A stretch of 64,000 bases of DNA. Source: Berberis thunbergii. Taxonomy: Eukaryota > Streptophyta > Magnoliopsida > Ranunculales > Berberidaceae. The DNA lies in the NCBI GenBank assembly GCA_003290165.1, contig QNQO01001832.1, positions 148,602-212,601 of the forward strand, read 5' to 3'. Position 1 is the stretch's first letter. The number at the start of each line of letters is the position of its first letter. The notes beneath the pieces are model-generated. The model did not search any database. It saw only the letters and a list, made by a program, of their open reading frames with translations, and was not told the DNA's origin. Shown here piece after piece: positions 36,025 to 48,379 of the stretch. Both the position numbers and the translations under genes were made by a program.

Positions 36025-36518
36025 TGTGAAACAGGAAACAAAGTGAAATAGGAAACAACCTGTTTTGTTAAACATGCAGGAACAGGAAACTATTTTGTGA
36101 AACAAACGTTTTTGAATAGGAAACAAATTCTTGGAAACATGAAACTGCTGCGAAACAGGAAACTGTTGTTCCTATATATACCAGGAACTGTAGGTGTTTT
36201 TTATTATTAAATTGCACGTAGAAAAACTGTGAAGCACATGGAATAGAAAAAGAGAATTCCTTGAATTGTTTCATCTCTTGTTGAGAGATTGTGTGAGAAT
36301 TGTCATCTGCTTGTACGTTGTTCTTGAATATAGTGAAATCACCTCACCGTGGACGTAGGCGCAATTCGCCGAACCACGTAAACCTTGTGTCTCTTGTGGT
36401 ATGTTATTGGTTTTCTCTAATTATTTTCATTGCTAGTTGCTCTATTTAATTAATTGGATCCTTGTGGTACTTGTGTGCAATTGTTGGTGTCTACCCGCTT
36501 TCGCAATAAGGCGCAACA
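36025..36518 (+). repeat. 5' LTR of copia element 1 (494 bp)
   Basis: TG...CA borders and near-identity to 40798-41258 over most of its length. It is about 33 bp longer, mainly from an extra stretch after GGAAACAACCTGTTTTGTTA near its start. Confidence 0.9.
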
Positions 36519-36670
36519 ATTAGTATCAGAGCACTAAGCGAAATTGATCTTGAATTGTTCTACTCAAGATTGTGAAGATTCAAAAGTGTTAGGATTTGTT
36601 TGTGCACAAGTTGTTTGAAGAAAAATCGTAGTGAAAGTTCTTGTCTAGAAAGTCACAGGTTTTGTTTGCA

Positions 36671-37425
36671 ATGTCATCCAAGGTGAGCAAGGCACATGTG
36701 GGGAAGTATGAAATCGAGAAATTTAATGGTAAGAACGATTTCGGATATTGGAGAATACAAATGAGGAATTTGCTTATTTCTCAGAAATTACACAAGGTAT
36801 TACTAGGGAAGGATAAAAAGGTTGAAACCATGTCAGATGATGAATGGAAAGAATTGGATTTGGAGGCGTGTGCTGCTATTTGCTTGTGTCTGGATAGAGA
36901 CATAGTTTTTGTAGTTAATGAAGAGACTACGGCATCTGATGTTTGGTTGAAGCTTGAGTCACAGTTTATGACTAAGACATTATCAAACAGGTTATACTTG
37001 AAAATCCAATTGTACAGACTAGCAATGGATGAGGGCACTCCAATTGGTGATCATATCGCCAAGTTTACACGGATTATCTCAAATTTGAGAGATGTGGATG
37101 TGAAGATTGAGGATGAAGACCAAGCAATTATATTGCTTTACTCCTTGCCTCAGTCATATGAAAACCTTGTACAAACAATTTTGTTTGGGAAAGATGAACT
37201 TACATTTGATGAAACTACCGGTGCACTCTTGTCCAATGAGATTTGGAAGAAAACTTCATCAAATGGTAGTGGGAAAGATCAAGCTGAAGGGTTGGTTGTT
37301 AGAGGAATGTCTCAAGTGAAATCATCTTCAAAGAGTGGAAAATCTAGATCAAAGTCTAGAGGTCCACAATGTCACAAATGTAGAGAGTGAGGGAATATTA
37401 GAAAAAATTGTCAAAATCAAGGTAA
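36671..37425 (+). pseudogene. gag region of copia element 1
   Basis: The frame from MSSKVSKAHVGKYEIEKF is a copia capsid (UBN2/Retrotran_gag type): FNGKNDFGYWRIQMRNLL, then YLKIQLYRLAMDEGTPIGDH and LLYSLPQSYENLV. It is open for 239 codons to a TGA at 37388-37390. That stop falls inside the zinc knuckle (CHKCRE, stop, GNIRKNC), where tryptophan is usual; the knuckle's histidine is also replaced by asparagine. The stop cuts gag from pol, so no polyprotein could be made. Confidence 0.85.
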
Positions 37426-37534
37426 GAGTAATCATGATAACAGTTGGAAGGGCAAGAAAAAACAAGATAAGGGTGATACTAGTGAAACAAGTTATGCATC
37501 TAGTACGGAAAAAGATGAAGAATGTTATTTAGTT

Positions 37535-40500
37535 GTGGGTGAAAACACAAAAATCTCTGAGAGATGGATCCTTGACTCTGGGTGTTCTTACCATATGTGC
37601 CCAAACAGAAAGTGGTTCACTACCTATGAGCACATTGATGGTGGTACTGTTCTGATGGGTAATGATTACGCTTGCAAGACAGTTGGAATTGGAACAATGA
37701 GGATTAAGATGTATGATGGTGTTGTAAGAACCTTAACTGATGTGAGGCATGTCCCAACCTTGAAAAAGAACCTTATCTCGCTTAGTGTTTTAGACTCCAA
37801 TGGTTGTAAGTTTACAGCGGTAGGTGGAGTTTTAAAGGTTGTCTGTGGGTCTTTGGTTGTCATGAAAGGGATCAAACAAGGTAACTTGTACACCTTGATG
37901 GGTAACACGGTAACATGAAATGTGGCAGTGGGAACTTCTTCATCGGAAAGCACTAGGTTATGGCACATGCGACTTGGGCATATGACAGAAAAATGATTGT
38001 CTCTACTGAGCAAGCAAGGGTTACTGAAGGGTATGCAAAAACCGACTATGGAGTTTTGCGAGCATTGTGTATATGGAAAACAATGCAGGGTAAAATTCAG
38101 TACAAGCAAACACAGGAGTAGAGGTATTCTAGACTATGTGCATACAAATGTGTGGGGACCAGTGAAGGTTGCCTCTAAGGGAGGTTCCAGGAATTTTGTC
38201 TCCTTCATTGATGATTATTCCCGTTACACATGGGTATATTTTTTGAAGTCTAAGAATGAAGTATTGAAGACATTTAAAAGGTGGGTAACAATGGTTGAGA
38301 ATATAACTGGAAGAAAGGTGAAGACTTTGAGGTCTGACAATGGTACCGAGTATACTGAGGGTACTTTCAAACAGTTTTGTGATCAGGAAGGAATTGTTTG
38401 ACATTGGACTGTTAGAGACACACCACAACAAAATGGAGTTGCTAAGAGATTGAATCGTACTATGCTTAAAAGAGCTAGGTGTATGCGCTCCAATGCTTGT
38501 GTTGGCAGAGAATGGTGGGTTGAATCAATAGCCACTGCGTGTTTCTTGATTAATAGATCGCAACATTCTACATTAGACTGCAAAACACCTCATGAGGTGT
38601 GGTAAGGTGAACATGCTGATTACAGTATACTGAAAGTTTTCGGTTGTATTGCCTACTACCATGTGAAAAAAATAAGCTTGAAGCTAGGGCTAAGAAGGCC
38701 ATTTTCTTGGGGTATGCAAAAGGCGTGAAAGGTTATCGTCTATGGTGTTTAGAGGATAATAAATTTGTGATCAGTCGAGATGTTACATTTGATGAGAATT
38801 CCTTGTTAGCTTGTACTAAAGCTAAAGAGTTGGTAGATAGTGGTGGTGAATCTAGTAACACTCAGAAAGTGGAAGTTGAAGCGTCTGTGGATGTAGCAGA
38901 TGAACAAGTGGTTGAAGCATGCACACATGATCTAAATTATGAGCCTGAAGACCATGAGGAACAACAACCAGTTGAAGACAATCAATCCCAGCAGCAACCT
39001 TTGGCCTTAACTAGGTCAAAATGATCGGTTAAGTAAGTTCAAAAATTTGGCTTTGACAAACCATTGAAGCACTATGGTCAGTTAAATATAGTTGATTTGG
39101 TTGCATATGCACTCTCTGTGGAAGATGATGAGCCAACTACTTACAAGCAAGCTGCTCGTCATTCAGATAGTCAGAGTTGGTTAGTAGCTATGCAGGGTGA
39201 GATGGAGTCTTTCTAGAAGAACCATACTTGGGATCTAGTGTCGTTGCCTAATGGAAGGAAAATAATTGGCTGCAAGTGGGTGTTTAAGAAGAAACAAATT
39301 ACTCTAGAGTCTGGTACTCAGTTTAAGGCAAGATTAGTAGCTATAAGGGTTTTGCTCAGAGGGAAGGCGTTGACTACAATGTGATATTTTCTCTTGTGGT
39401 AAAACACACTTCTATACGTGTGTTGTTGAGCTTGGTAGCTCATGGTGACCTTGAGCTTGAACAACTTGATGTGAAAACAAATTTCTTGCATGGAGACTTA
39501 GAAGAAGAAATATTTATGCATCAGCCGGAAGGTTTTAAGGTTGTTAGAAAAGAAGACCATGTTTGTCGTTTGAGCATATAACTTTATGGGTTAAAGCAGT
39601 CATCTAGGCAGTGGTACAAACAGTTTGACACTTTTATGTTGAAACATGGGTTCACACGAAGTAAGTATGATTGTACTGTTTACTTGAAAAAACTTCGTAG
39701 TGGTGATTTTATTTATCTTTTGCTCTATGTTGACGATATGCTCATTGCCTGTAAGAGTATGGTGGAGGTAAATAAATTGAAGTTTCAATTGACATCTGAG
39801 TTTGAGATGAAGGATATGGGTGTTGCAAGGAAAATACTTGGTATGGAGATAAGAAGAGAAAGGGAGAATAAAAAATTATTTCTTTCACAGAAGGGGTACC
39901 TTGAGAAGGTCATATCATGGTAACGCAAAGCCGGTTATTACTCCTTTGGCATCACATTTTAGACTTTCTCGAAAGTTATCTCCAGACACAGTGGAAGAAA
40001 AGGAATACATGTCGCATATTCCTTATGCTAGTGCAGTTGGCAGTTTAATGTATGCTATGGTGTGTACACGCCCTGACATTTCACAGGCTGTTAGTGTTGT
40101 GAGCAGGTATATGGAAAACCCTGGGAAGAAACATTGGGAGGTAGTGAAATGAATGCTTAGGTACTTAAAAGGTACTTTGGATGTGGGTTTGGACTTCGGT
40201 GGAGATTCATGTCAGGTTCGTGGGTTGTTGATTCTGATTATGGTGGTGATCTAGATAGATGAAGATCTACTACTGGTTACGTATTTCAGATATATGGTGC
40301 TCTGATTAGTTGGAGATCTATGCTTTAGGATACAGTGACTCTCTTTACTACAGAGGCAGAGTATATGGCATTGACAAAAAGTGTAAAAGAAGCATTGTGG
40401 CTTCAAGGTCTTGTAAATGACTTGGGTGTGGAACAAGATAGTGTTTAGGTTCTCTGTGACAGTCAGAGTGCCATCTACTTGGCTAAAAATCAGGTTCATC

Positions 40501-40663
40501 ACGCAAGGACTAAGCATATTGTTCGAGATGTAATTGAGGATGGTGATGTGTCTTTAGTGAAAGTACACACAAAAGATAACCCTGCTGATATGTTGACAAA
40601 GGTTGTTCCTGGAGGTAAGTTCCAACATTGTTTGGACTTACTCCACATTGACTCATGTTGATT
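37535..40663 (+). pseudogene. pol region of copia element 1 (protease, integrase, RT, RNase H), degenerate
   Basis: The protease active-site text is [13 protein letters not shown] (about 37561-37599). Integrase follows with the HTDVWGP-like stretch, FVSFIDDYSRYTWVYFLKS and TLRSDNGTEY (to about 38400), then TPQQNGVAKRLNRT. Reverse transcriptase has LEQLDVKTNFLHGDLEEEI and the catalytic YVDD (YLLLYVDDMLIACKS, about 39712-39756). RNase H has TEAEYMAL, LCDSQSAIYL and HARTKHI near the end. At least eight in-frame stops and some shifts occur between 37916 and 40449. Several stops are TGA or TAG where TGG, CGA or CAG would be expected, as produced by deamination of methylated cytosine. Confidence 0.88.
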
Positions 40664-40797
40664 GAGGGCCCTTTGGGGAGTTGCCCTTCGGGGCGGTTTC
40701 GTGAGGTGACAAAGCTATGGTGGAGTGTTGATCAGTTTATTCTTATGCCTTGTTTCGGCTCATTTTTTCCTTAAAACAATTTGCCGAGGTGGAGAAT

Positions 40798-41258
40798 TGT
40801 GAAACAGGAAACAGAGTGAAACAGGAACAGGAAACAATTTTGTGAAACATGAAACATTTTGAACAGGAAACAAATTCTAGGAAACTGCTGCGAAACAGGA
40901 AACTATTGTTCCTATATATACTAGGAACTGTAGGTGTTTTTTATTATTAAATTGCACGTAGAAAAACTGTGAAACACAGGGAATAGAAAAAGATAATTCC
41001 TTGAATTGTTTCATCTCTTGTTGAGAGATTGTGTGAGAATTGTCATCTTCTTGTACCTTGTTCTTGAATATAATGGAATCACCTCACCGTGGACGTAGGC
41101 GCAATTCGCCGAACCACGTAAACCTTGTGTCTCTTGTGGTATGTTCTTAGTTTTCTCTAATTACTTTCATTGCTAGTTGCTCTATTTAATTAATTGGATC
41201 CTTTTGGTACTTGTATGCAATTGTTGGTGTCTACCCGCTTTCGCAATAAGACGCAACA
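40798..41258 (+). repeat. 3' LTR of copia element 1 (461 bp)
   Basis: Starts TGTGAAACAGG after the purine tract and ends ACGCAACA before GAGTT. It matches the 5' LTR with scattered substitutions. Confidence 0.9.
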
Positions 41259-42239
41259 GAGTTGCATATAAAAGAGTTGATGTGGTTACAAGAAGGTAAG
41301 CCAGACCAATAACATATAACCAGCTGGTCAAAATGGCGAAAACTCCTATAAGGGTAGCATGGATGAACAAATTGCCTTTCATGAAGAAGTGAGAGGTTGA
41401 GACACTTTGATCTTTATACTTGATGAATTGGTAAATTGCAGGGATGAAGAGGAGAGGAAAACCAAGGTTCTGAGAAAAAGTGACAAGCCATTTATGAGTA
41501 CCACCATGGATATAGTAAAGACGAGTCAACATTGGCATTGCTATATATCCTACAGCCATTACAAAACAACTTAGGAGAAGAGCCAGTTTTTTGGTCTTGT
41601 TTGGGGGTTCACCATCTGTTGGGGGCACAATCAGGGGTTCATGCACTGTGGGGTTGATTTGGATTTCATGTGTTGGTGAAAATTGGGATTCAATCTCTGT
41701 CAATAGGTTTGTGTTGAGATGGAGGAGGAAATTGAGACAGACTATGAAAGAGTAAAGGGAGAGCAATGGAAGACGTGTTTGAGATACACAAACAAAATAC
41801 TTCTCCTTTGCTAAGACAAACGGTTACTTTATTTTTTTCAAGAAATATGACAAGTAGCTCTACGTTGGGTTGGGTTTCAGTCGAGTTTGCACACACTTAA
41901 GTTGAGTCAGCACACACTTATCCTAATACTAGATGCGAAAATTGAAGTGATTATCACAGAAAGCGTTAAGCATTATTCTTGAAATACCACAGGCCTGGCC
42001 TGGTCATCTGGACAGTATTATATATATGGAACTATGGATAGAGACATGGAAAATTGAATGTGAAGTGAAGAAAGGTTGTACTATATTTCTCAACCTGGTA
42101 AGCTTTAAGAGATACCAGAGTTACTTTTTGGTATAAACTCAATGTATATGTCCATAGCAAAGGTCATATTGATTTCTATACCTTTTTGAGGTTTGAGAAT
42201 TTTTATTTTTATTTAATTAAACTCAGTCTATTAACGGAG

Positions 42240-43830
42240 TGTTTGGATGTTCTAGCTCCCATCAAAACATCCTGACACAAATTTCTCCAACTCCATGATC
42301 AAGGACTGCGACATTGCCAATCAGCATGTTGCTACTATGAGCTTCTCCAACTCCTAGAGTTGGCGATTGTGAGCCATTGCCAATCATCACCTTGCTAGCA
42401 TACTCCATGTATATATGTTAGTTGGTACCACAATATCCACAACATGTCCTTCTCCTAGACAGAACTTTGTAGTCGTCATGAGTTCATTACTGCCTTCTGC
42501 TTCAAAAGGTATTCACATGAAATGTTAGTAGCAACATTTCTTCTTGTTCTTTTCATAGATCACCACTACACTAGCTTGATGACATCCATAATGGTATGTA
42601 AATCTGAAAATGTCTGTGTGAAAGAATTTCACGCATAAAGTACATTTGCATTTCTCCATAGGCAGTATGCGACCAACACGCCATGTTGAACTGCATGTCC
42701 CAAATGCAACATAATGAGTGCCACGGGAGCGCCCCCTGCCACACATGGGTGTCATAGGTGTACATGATGTCCTATTCACACCTCTTAAACCATGGTTCTA
42801 GTACCAAATTGGTATAATTAAGCTCTAACGCAGACCATATTATTTATCACCGGCACATAAAGATGTGCAGTTTTGATCAAGTGTAAAGTGGAAACTTAAA
42901 GACAAATGAAGATCCTGAATATCACAAATATGGGGTACAAATCTCACACAATCATACATACTGGATATTCTGTTGTCAGTCCTATGTACACGTAGAAGGT
43001 GAAGTTAAAAATATGAGAATTGACACTCTACTCCTCTCTTTTAGACTCATAATATCCATGCATGCAATAGAAAAAACAAAAGAGGACGAAGAAAAGTTTT
43101 CCTTTAAACTGTAGAATCCATTCTATTAACCAGATAAATTTCAAGCACCAAACCCATAGTTTGTCATAAACCCTATATATATTTAGGCAAGTAGGTATCT
43201 ATATTCTCATCAAAACTGATGTAGAAAACTCTAGTTAGTAAAATATTGTTGGTTCATGTGGTCACTAGTCTGGGTACTGACTCTAGTGGTTCACATACAT
43301 ATTCCTTCAGTTCTCCATTGGAGAAGACCTCAAAGATTTATGGTGCTTAATGGTAATATGTTTTCACAATCTGGGCTGTACCAGGTGGTACTGTGGTCAG
43401 ACACAGCAACAGTATTTCCTTGATGCTTTGAATGCCGTCTTGTGGTCTGGGAATGAACAACAAAGAGGAGACTTATAGGGTTGGAGATATGCAAGGAAAA
43501 AGGATAATTATGATTTTTATATCATTGGAGGAAGATTTGATGGTTAAAGGATTCATATCTATCGAGAATAAGCAATTTCAAAGAGGTAACTTCTGTGGTT
43601 GATTGGTTTGCTTTGAAAGGTACTGGTACGATGAGCTAAGATTTCAATAGACATTTTCTCCTACTAACTTGAGTCACAGTTTTTTTGCATTTGGACAAAG
43701 TAGGAAGCTCATATGTTCGTCTGAAAGATGATTGGAGAGATGTACTTGATTGGGAAAGATTTTCTGTGGTGCACAACATTGGGTCCCCCATTGTTCTCAT
43801 ACCCTTAAACACACCCTAGGAAGACCTCTT
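42240..43830. repeat. Right copy of the segmental duplication (partner about 32755-34530)
   Basis: Same order and orientation as the left copy, with more small deletions. Shared words include CATTGCCAATCAGCATGTTG and AGTATTTCCTTGATGCTTTG. The non-coding permease flank is therefore part of the duplicated unit. Minus-strand frames near 42525-42779 are not convincing genes. Confidence 0.7.
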
Positions 43831-44202
43831 GACTGAAAAATCTCTAAGAACAATAAATATATTGAGCAAATAACAGATGCAGTAGTATCACCATGAAGAG
43901 TATGATTATAAAAGTGATATTATTCATGGTGATCCAATTTATTGTATAATTTTTTTTTGTGTTATTGTTTTTCATTTTTTTGACTAAATTTTGTTTTGAT
44001 TTGAAATTGCTTGGTGAATTGTAACATCTCAAAAGTGATACTGTTTTGAGAGTTGTTACAAAAATACCAATTTGATGTAGTGAAGGGTGCAAGGCTCACT
44101 GCTAACTCGTGGCAGCAACTCTAACAGGAAAACTAAAATATAATCACACTAAGTAGAGAGACACCCAGCTGTTTGTGCATCATACATATCATATCTACTC
44201 TA

Positions 44203-44207
44203 GGTAG
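44203..44207. repeat. Target-site duplication GGTAG of copia element 2 (partner 47722-47726)
   Basis: GGTAG flanks both LTRs. After the right copy the text continues ATGTGGAGAGAGTACCA, matching the sequence at about 34505 downstream of the left permease gene, which confirms the pre-insertion site. Confidence 0.9.
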
Positions 44208-44483
44208 TGTTAGAGATTAATCTAGACTAGTTCTAGAAGAGATGTGTCTTTTGGTGTTCCAGTGTGTCTTTTAGTATTACTAAGTGCCTTTTGGTTTATC
44301 TAAGAGTCTCTTTGTATTTTCAGTGGTCATGAGAGTCCTATTTAAACCCATGTATTATTTGGTTTCAAGCAATGTCAAGAAAGCGAGTTCTCTACACATC
44401 AAAGTTCTAGTTTTATCAAGAGATTACACTCTATCTTGTTTTTCCTTATTTTTTTCATTCACATAGTTGGTTAAATCCCAACA
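44208..44483 (+). repeat. 5' LTR of copia element 2 (276 bp)
   Basis: TG...CA borders; near-identical to 47445-47721, with differences such as GAAGAGATGTG against GAAGAAATGTG. Confidence 0.9.
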
Positions 44484-44513
44484 AATTGGTATCAGAGCCT
44501 AGTCGAGAAAACC

Positions 44514-45470
44514 ATGGCGTTCAACAACAATAATTCCGTCCAACCTCCACTTCCTTTTCTTACCAGTAAAAACTACAATCATTGGAGAATGAAGATGGTT
44601 GCCCTATTTAGTTCACAAGACCTATTGGAGATCGTAGGGATTGGTTTCCAAGAGCCCGAAGATGAAACAAATGTACAAGACTTGGCCGAGTTGAAGTCTA
44701 ACCGCAAGAAAGACTACAAAGCCAAGTATTTCATTATGCAAAACAGTAGATGAAGCTATTCTGGACAGAATTTCAGTAACCACAACGGCTAAACAAGCTT
44801 GGGATATTCTTTATTCTTCATACAAAGGAGATGACAAAGTCAAGATGGTGCGTCTACAAACTCTTCGAGGGGAGTTTGATACACTAAGAATGAAGGAGTC
44901 CGAGACTATTGAAGAATACTTCAATCGGGTTATCTCAATTGTCAACCAATTGAGATTGAATGGTGAGAATCTAGAAGACCAAAGAATTGTCGAAAAGATC
45001 ATTTGGAGTTTGACTCGAAAATTTGAGTCTAGTGTTGTTGCTATTGAAGAATCCAAGGATTTATCTTCTTTGTCGGTGGAGAGTTTATTGGGATCACTAC
45101 ATTCCCATGAACTACGAATGAAGCAATATGATTCTAGTTCTATTGAACAAGCCTTTCAAACGCAAGTCTCCTTTAGAGATTCCTCTAAAGATGGCTTGAG
45201 AAGAAGAGGTCGTGGAAGAGCCACTTCTTGTGGTAGAGGAAGAGGCTATGGTGGACAAGAGAAATCTCATGATGGTGAGTCTTCATCTTATCGTGGAAGA
45301 GGGAGATATTCCTTATCAAATATTCAATGACATCGTTGTCATATGTATGGCCATGTCAAGAGATATTGTAGAAAGAGGATGGAGGAAGACAACAAAGAAT
45401 CCAATTTTATGCATGAGGAGGAAGAAGACAATCTTTTCCTTACATACAATGTTCATGGAGCTTCCTTAGA
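44514..45470 (+). pseudogene. gag region of copia element 2
   Basis: Starts MAFNNNNSVQPPLPFLTSKN, with the copia gag words NYNHWRMKMVALF. A frameshift near 44750 is followed by AKQAWDILYSSYKGDD and LQTLRGEFDTLRMKESETI. An Arg/Gly-rich tract (RRRGRGRATSCGRGRGYGG) leads to the zinc knuckle, where TGA replaces the first cysteine (stop, HRCHMYGHVKRYC). Confidence 0.85.
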
Positions 45471-45471
45471 A

Positions 45472-47432
45472 GATGTGTGGTTCGTGGATAGTGGTTGTAG
45501 CAACCACATGACCGAGAACAAGAAGGCCTTTGTGGAGATAAATGAGACATTTCAAAGTGAAGTTAGAACCGGAGATGACAACAAGCTTCAAGTCAAATGA
45601 AGGGGGTGATATTCTTGTCCAAACCAAGCAAAGAGTAAAGCGGCTCTCAAATATATTTTATGTTCCAGGCCTTAAGCACAATTTCTTAAGTGTTGGGCAA
45701 CTTCTTTTGAAGGGGTATGAAGTAAATTTCAAGGGAGCTTTGTGTGAGATCAAAGATAATAATGATGTTATTATTGGAAAGGTGGGAATGACCAAAAGCA
45801 TAATGTTTCCTTTATCTTTCCAAAGTAACATTAATTCTTGTTTCTATTCTATTCAAGACAAGTCTTGGCTATGGCATTATCGATATGGTCACTTGAGTTT
45901 TAAAACTCTATCTCTTATGGGCAAGAAGAATCTTGTGGAGGGTTTGCCTACAATTCAACTTTAAGATAAAGTATGTGAAGGATGTGTCTTGGGGAAGCAT
46001 AGTAGGAATTCTTTCCTAGTGGGAAGGCATGGAGAGCGTCAAAGCCACTTGAGCTTGTGCACACCGATCTTTGTGGGGCAATGCATACTACTTCAATTGG
46101 TGGTAACCGTTATTTTGTTACCTTCATTGATGACTATAGTAGGAAGACTTGGATATACTTTCTAAAACAAAAATCGGAAGTATATGGTTGTTTCAAAAAT
46201 TTCAAGGCTTTTGTTGAAAAGCAAAGTGGTTTCCTATTGAAAACTCTTCGCTCGGATCAAGGGGGAGAATATATTGATCATGGGCTAGATTTCTTAAAAG
46301 AACATGGTATTCGACATCAATTTTCAGTCCGTGGTACCCCACAACAAAATGGAGTAGCCGAAAAAAAAAATCGCACAATTATGGAGTTGGCTAGAAGTAT
46401 GTTGAAGGCCAAGGGATTGCCAAATTCCTTTTGGGCGGAAGCGGTAGCATGTGTTGTTTATCTGTTGAATCGTTCATCTTCTAAAAGTGTGCAAGACAAG
46501 ACACCATAAGAAACTTGGAGCGGACACAAACCAAGTGTTGATCACTTGAGAATTTTCGGAAGCATTGCCTATTCACATGTACTAGATGAAAGAAGAAAGA
46601 AGCTAGATGACAAGTCTGAGAAATGCATTTTGTTGGATATAGTGAATGTTCCAAGGCATACAAGTTGTACAATCCCCTCACCAAGAAACTCATTATAAGC
46701 CGTGATGTGAAGTTCAATGAAGGAGAATCTTGGAATTGGAGAGAAAATTCAAGTTGCATAGAAATCGAAGAAGAAATTGAAGCTCCAATTGAAGAAAACG
46801 AAGAAAATTGAAGAAGACCCGATCTTATGTTTGCGGTGAGTATGCTTAGTAGATTCATGGAATCTCCTAGGCAAAATCATTGGGAAGCTATAAAAAGAGT
46901 CTTAAGGTATGTGAGTAGAACAATTCATGAAGGCATTCAATTCACGAAAGTTGAAGAACCAAGTTTGGTAGGTTATTGTGATAGTGATTGGAGAGGAAGT
47001 GTTGATGATAGTAAAAGCACTTCCGGATATGTTTTTAATATTGGTTCCGGCGCAATCTCATGGGCATCTAAAAAGCAAGCTATTGCGACTCTCTCTACAA
47101 CCGAGTCCGAATATGTCTCATTGGCTTTTGCATCTTGTCAATCACTTTGGTTGATTTGGGTTTTGAGTGAACTCAAGCATGGACCTGTTAGTTCTCCTAC
47201 ACTGTTTTGTGATAACAGTTCAGCTATTTCACTTACAAAAAATCCGGTTTTTCATGGCAAAAGCAAGCATATAAGGATCAAATATCATTTCATTCGAAAC
47301 TTGGTTAAGGAGGGACATGTCAGTGTGAAATTTTGCAGATCTCAAGATCAAGTTGCCGATATTTTTACTAAAGCTTTGAAGACCGACACATTCAACAAGT
47401 TGAAGAAGAAGCTTGGAATGGTGATAGTCTAG
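45472..47432 (+). pseudogene. pol remnant of copia element 2, reverse transcriptase mostly deleted
   Basis: The protease reads VWFVDSGCSNHMTE. Integrase carries the HHCC-type start WHYRYGHLSFKTL and CEGCVLGKH, then the catalytic core (HTDLCGAMHTTS, FVTFIDDYSRKTW, LRSDQGGEYIDHG, TPQQNGVAEKKNRTI), open from 46057 to 46509. After the linker ending IEAPIEENEEN the text jumps at about 46810 into RRPDLMFAVSMLSRFMESPR, the region just before RNase H. The reverse transcriptase with its YVDD centre is therefore absent. RNase H (46827-47432) is intact in appearance: GYCDSDWRGSVDDSKSTSGY, TTESEYVSL, FCDNSSAISL, KHIRIKYHFIR. Confidence 0.88.
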
Positions 47433-47444
47433 CTTAAGGAGGGA

Positions 47445-47721
47445 TGTTAGAGATTAATCTAGACTAGTTCTAGAAGAAATGTGTCTTTTGGTGTTCCAGT
47501 GTGTCTTTTAGTATTACTAAGTGCATTTTGGTTTCTCTAAGAGTCTCTTTGTATTTTCAGTGGTCATGAGAGTCCTATTTAAACCCATGTATTATTTGGT
47601 TTCAAGCAATGTGAATAAAGTGAGTTTTCTACACATCAGAGTTCTAGTTTTATCAAGAGATTACACTTTATCTTGTTTTTCCTTATTTTTTTTCATTCAC
47701 ATAGTTGGTTAAATCCCAACA
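47445..47721 (+). repeat. 3' LTR of copia element 2 (277 bp)
   Basis: Follows the purine tract AAGGAGGGA and ends CCCAACA before GGTAG. Confidence 0.9.
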
Positions 47722-48379
47722 GGTAGATGTGGAGAGAGTACCATGAACCTGTCTCAAAAAGCAACTAGATTTGTAGAGTAGACATCTTCAACAAATATCA
47801 ACATAAAGTTCTGAAGCTGGTGAAGTTTTTCCAAGTGCTCAAACACATTTAAAACAAACAAATGCAGAGTACTAAAGAAACACATAGATAAAGAGAAGTT
47901 GTATATGACATCAATCATCTTCACACTGATGGAAGGTTTCAGTCGGTGCCAGATTTATCAGCTTTTTCCGGAGTGCTAGGCAGGATTTCATTCTTGTTGT
48001 TTTTCTTGTACTCTCCATAGAAGTATGAGACAAATCCCCATAGATTGAGTGACAAAGCAAGGCCCTTGTCAGAATGAAAGGGTTCATGATACGCAATCAC
48101 CCCTGAAATCTGGTTGAGAGGGAGAAGAATCGCGCCAAAGACGCCACTGAAGAGAGCGTTACTGTACAAGATAATGCCTAGCATTCCCACCGAAGCACTT
48201 TGGATTAATAAAGCATTGACGATCAATATTGTATAGTACATGTGTTTGCCAAGATGAAATCCGTTAGCTTCTCCATGCATTGCCTATGGAAAAAGAAAAC
48301 ATGCATTGTACAAATCAATCTTCATCGTGTTTGCTAAAATTTGCAATAATTCAAGCCAAGGAAAGAATTAAAATCATGA

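Larger units (their letters stand above)
36025..41258 (+). mobile_element. Ty1/copia LTR retrotransposon 1 (5.23 kb) inside the left permease gene
   Basis: LTRs at 36025-36518 and 40798-41258 begin TGTGAAACAGGAAACA and end CGCAACA. A methionine-tRNA-type primer-binding site (TAGTATCAGAGC) follows the 5' LTR, and a purine-rich tract (GAGGTGGAGAA) precedes the 3' LTR. The interior has copia order: gag, protease, integrase, reverse transcriptase, RNase H. Many stops show it is dead. It is inserted against the direction of the host gene. Confidence 0.93.
34718..41725 (-). pseudogene. Purine permease (PUP-type) gene, left copy, split by a copia element
   Basis: Minus-strand gene of the plant purine permease branch of drug/metabolite transporters: ten-helix plasma-membrane carriers of adenine, cytokinins and related compounds. 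The 5' part (about 41264-41725) reads PTDGEPPNKTKKLALLLSCF, LTRLYYIHGGTHKWL and SQNLGFPLLFIPAIYQFIKY. The middle (35676-36019) continues with AAWFIMNQKLNVFSVNSLFL and WVELAYTKATRVVTVNVMIQ. The last exon (34718-35077) ends in LALSLNLWGFVSYLYGEYKK. There are three independent lesions: the copia insertion with GAGTT duplication, a TAG stop (35865-35867) where the right copy has tyrosine, and no ATG at the position of the right copy's METDKE start. The intron (about 35081-35675) holds an 85-bp tandem duplication. It cannot make a full transporter. Confidence 0.88.
44208..47721 (+). mobile_element. Ty1/copia LTR retrotransposon 2 (3.5 kb, internally deleted)
   Basis: LTRs (44208-44483, 47445-47721) start TGTTAGAGATTAATCTAGAC and end AATCCCAACA. 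The primer-binding site TTGGTATCAGAGCC follows the 5' LTR. A purine tract AAGGAGGGA precedes the 3' LTR. Gag, protease, integrase and RNase H are present, but most of the reverse transcriptase is missing. The LTRs differ at only a modest number of positions. Confidence 0.93.
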
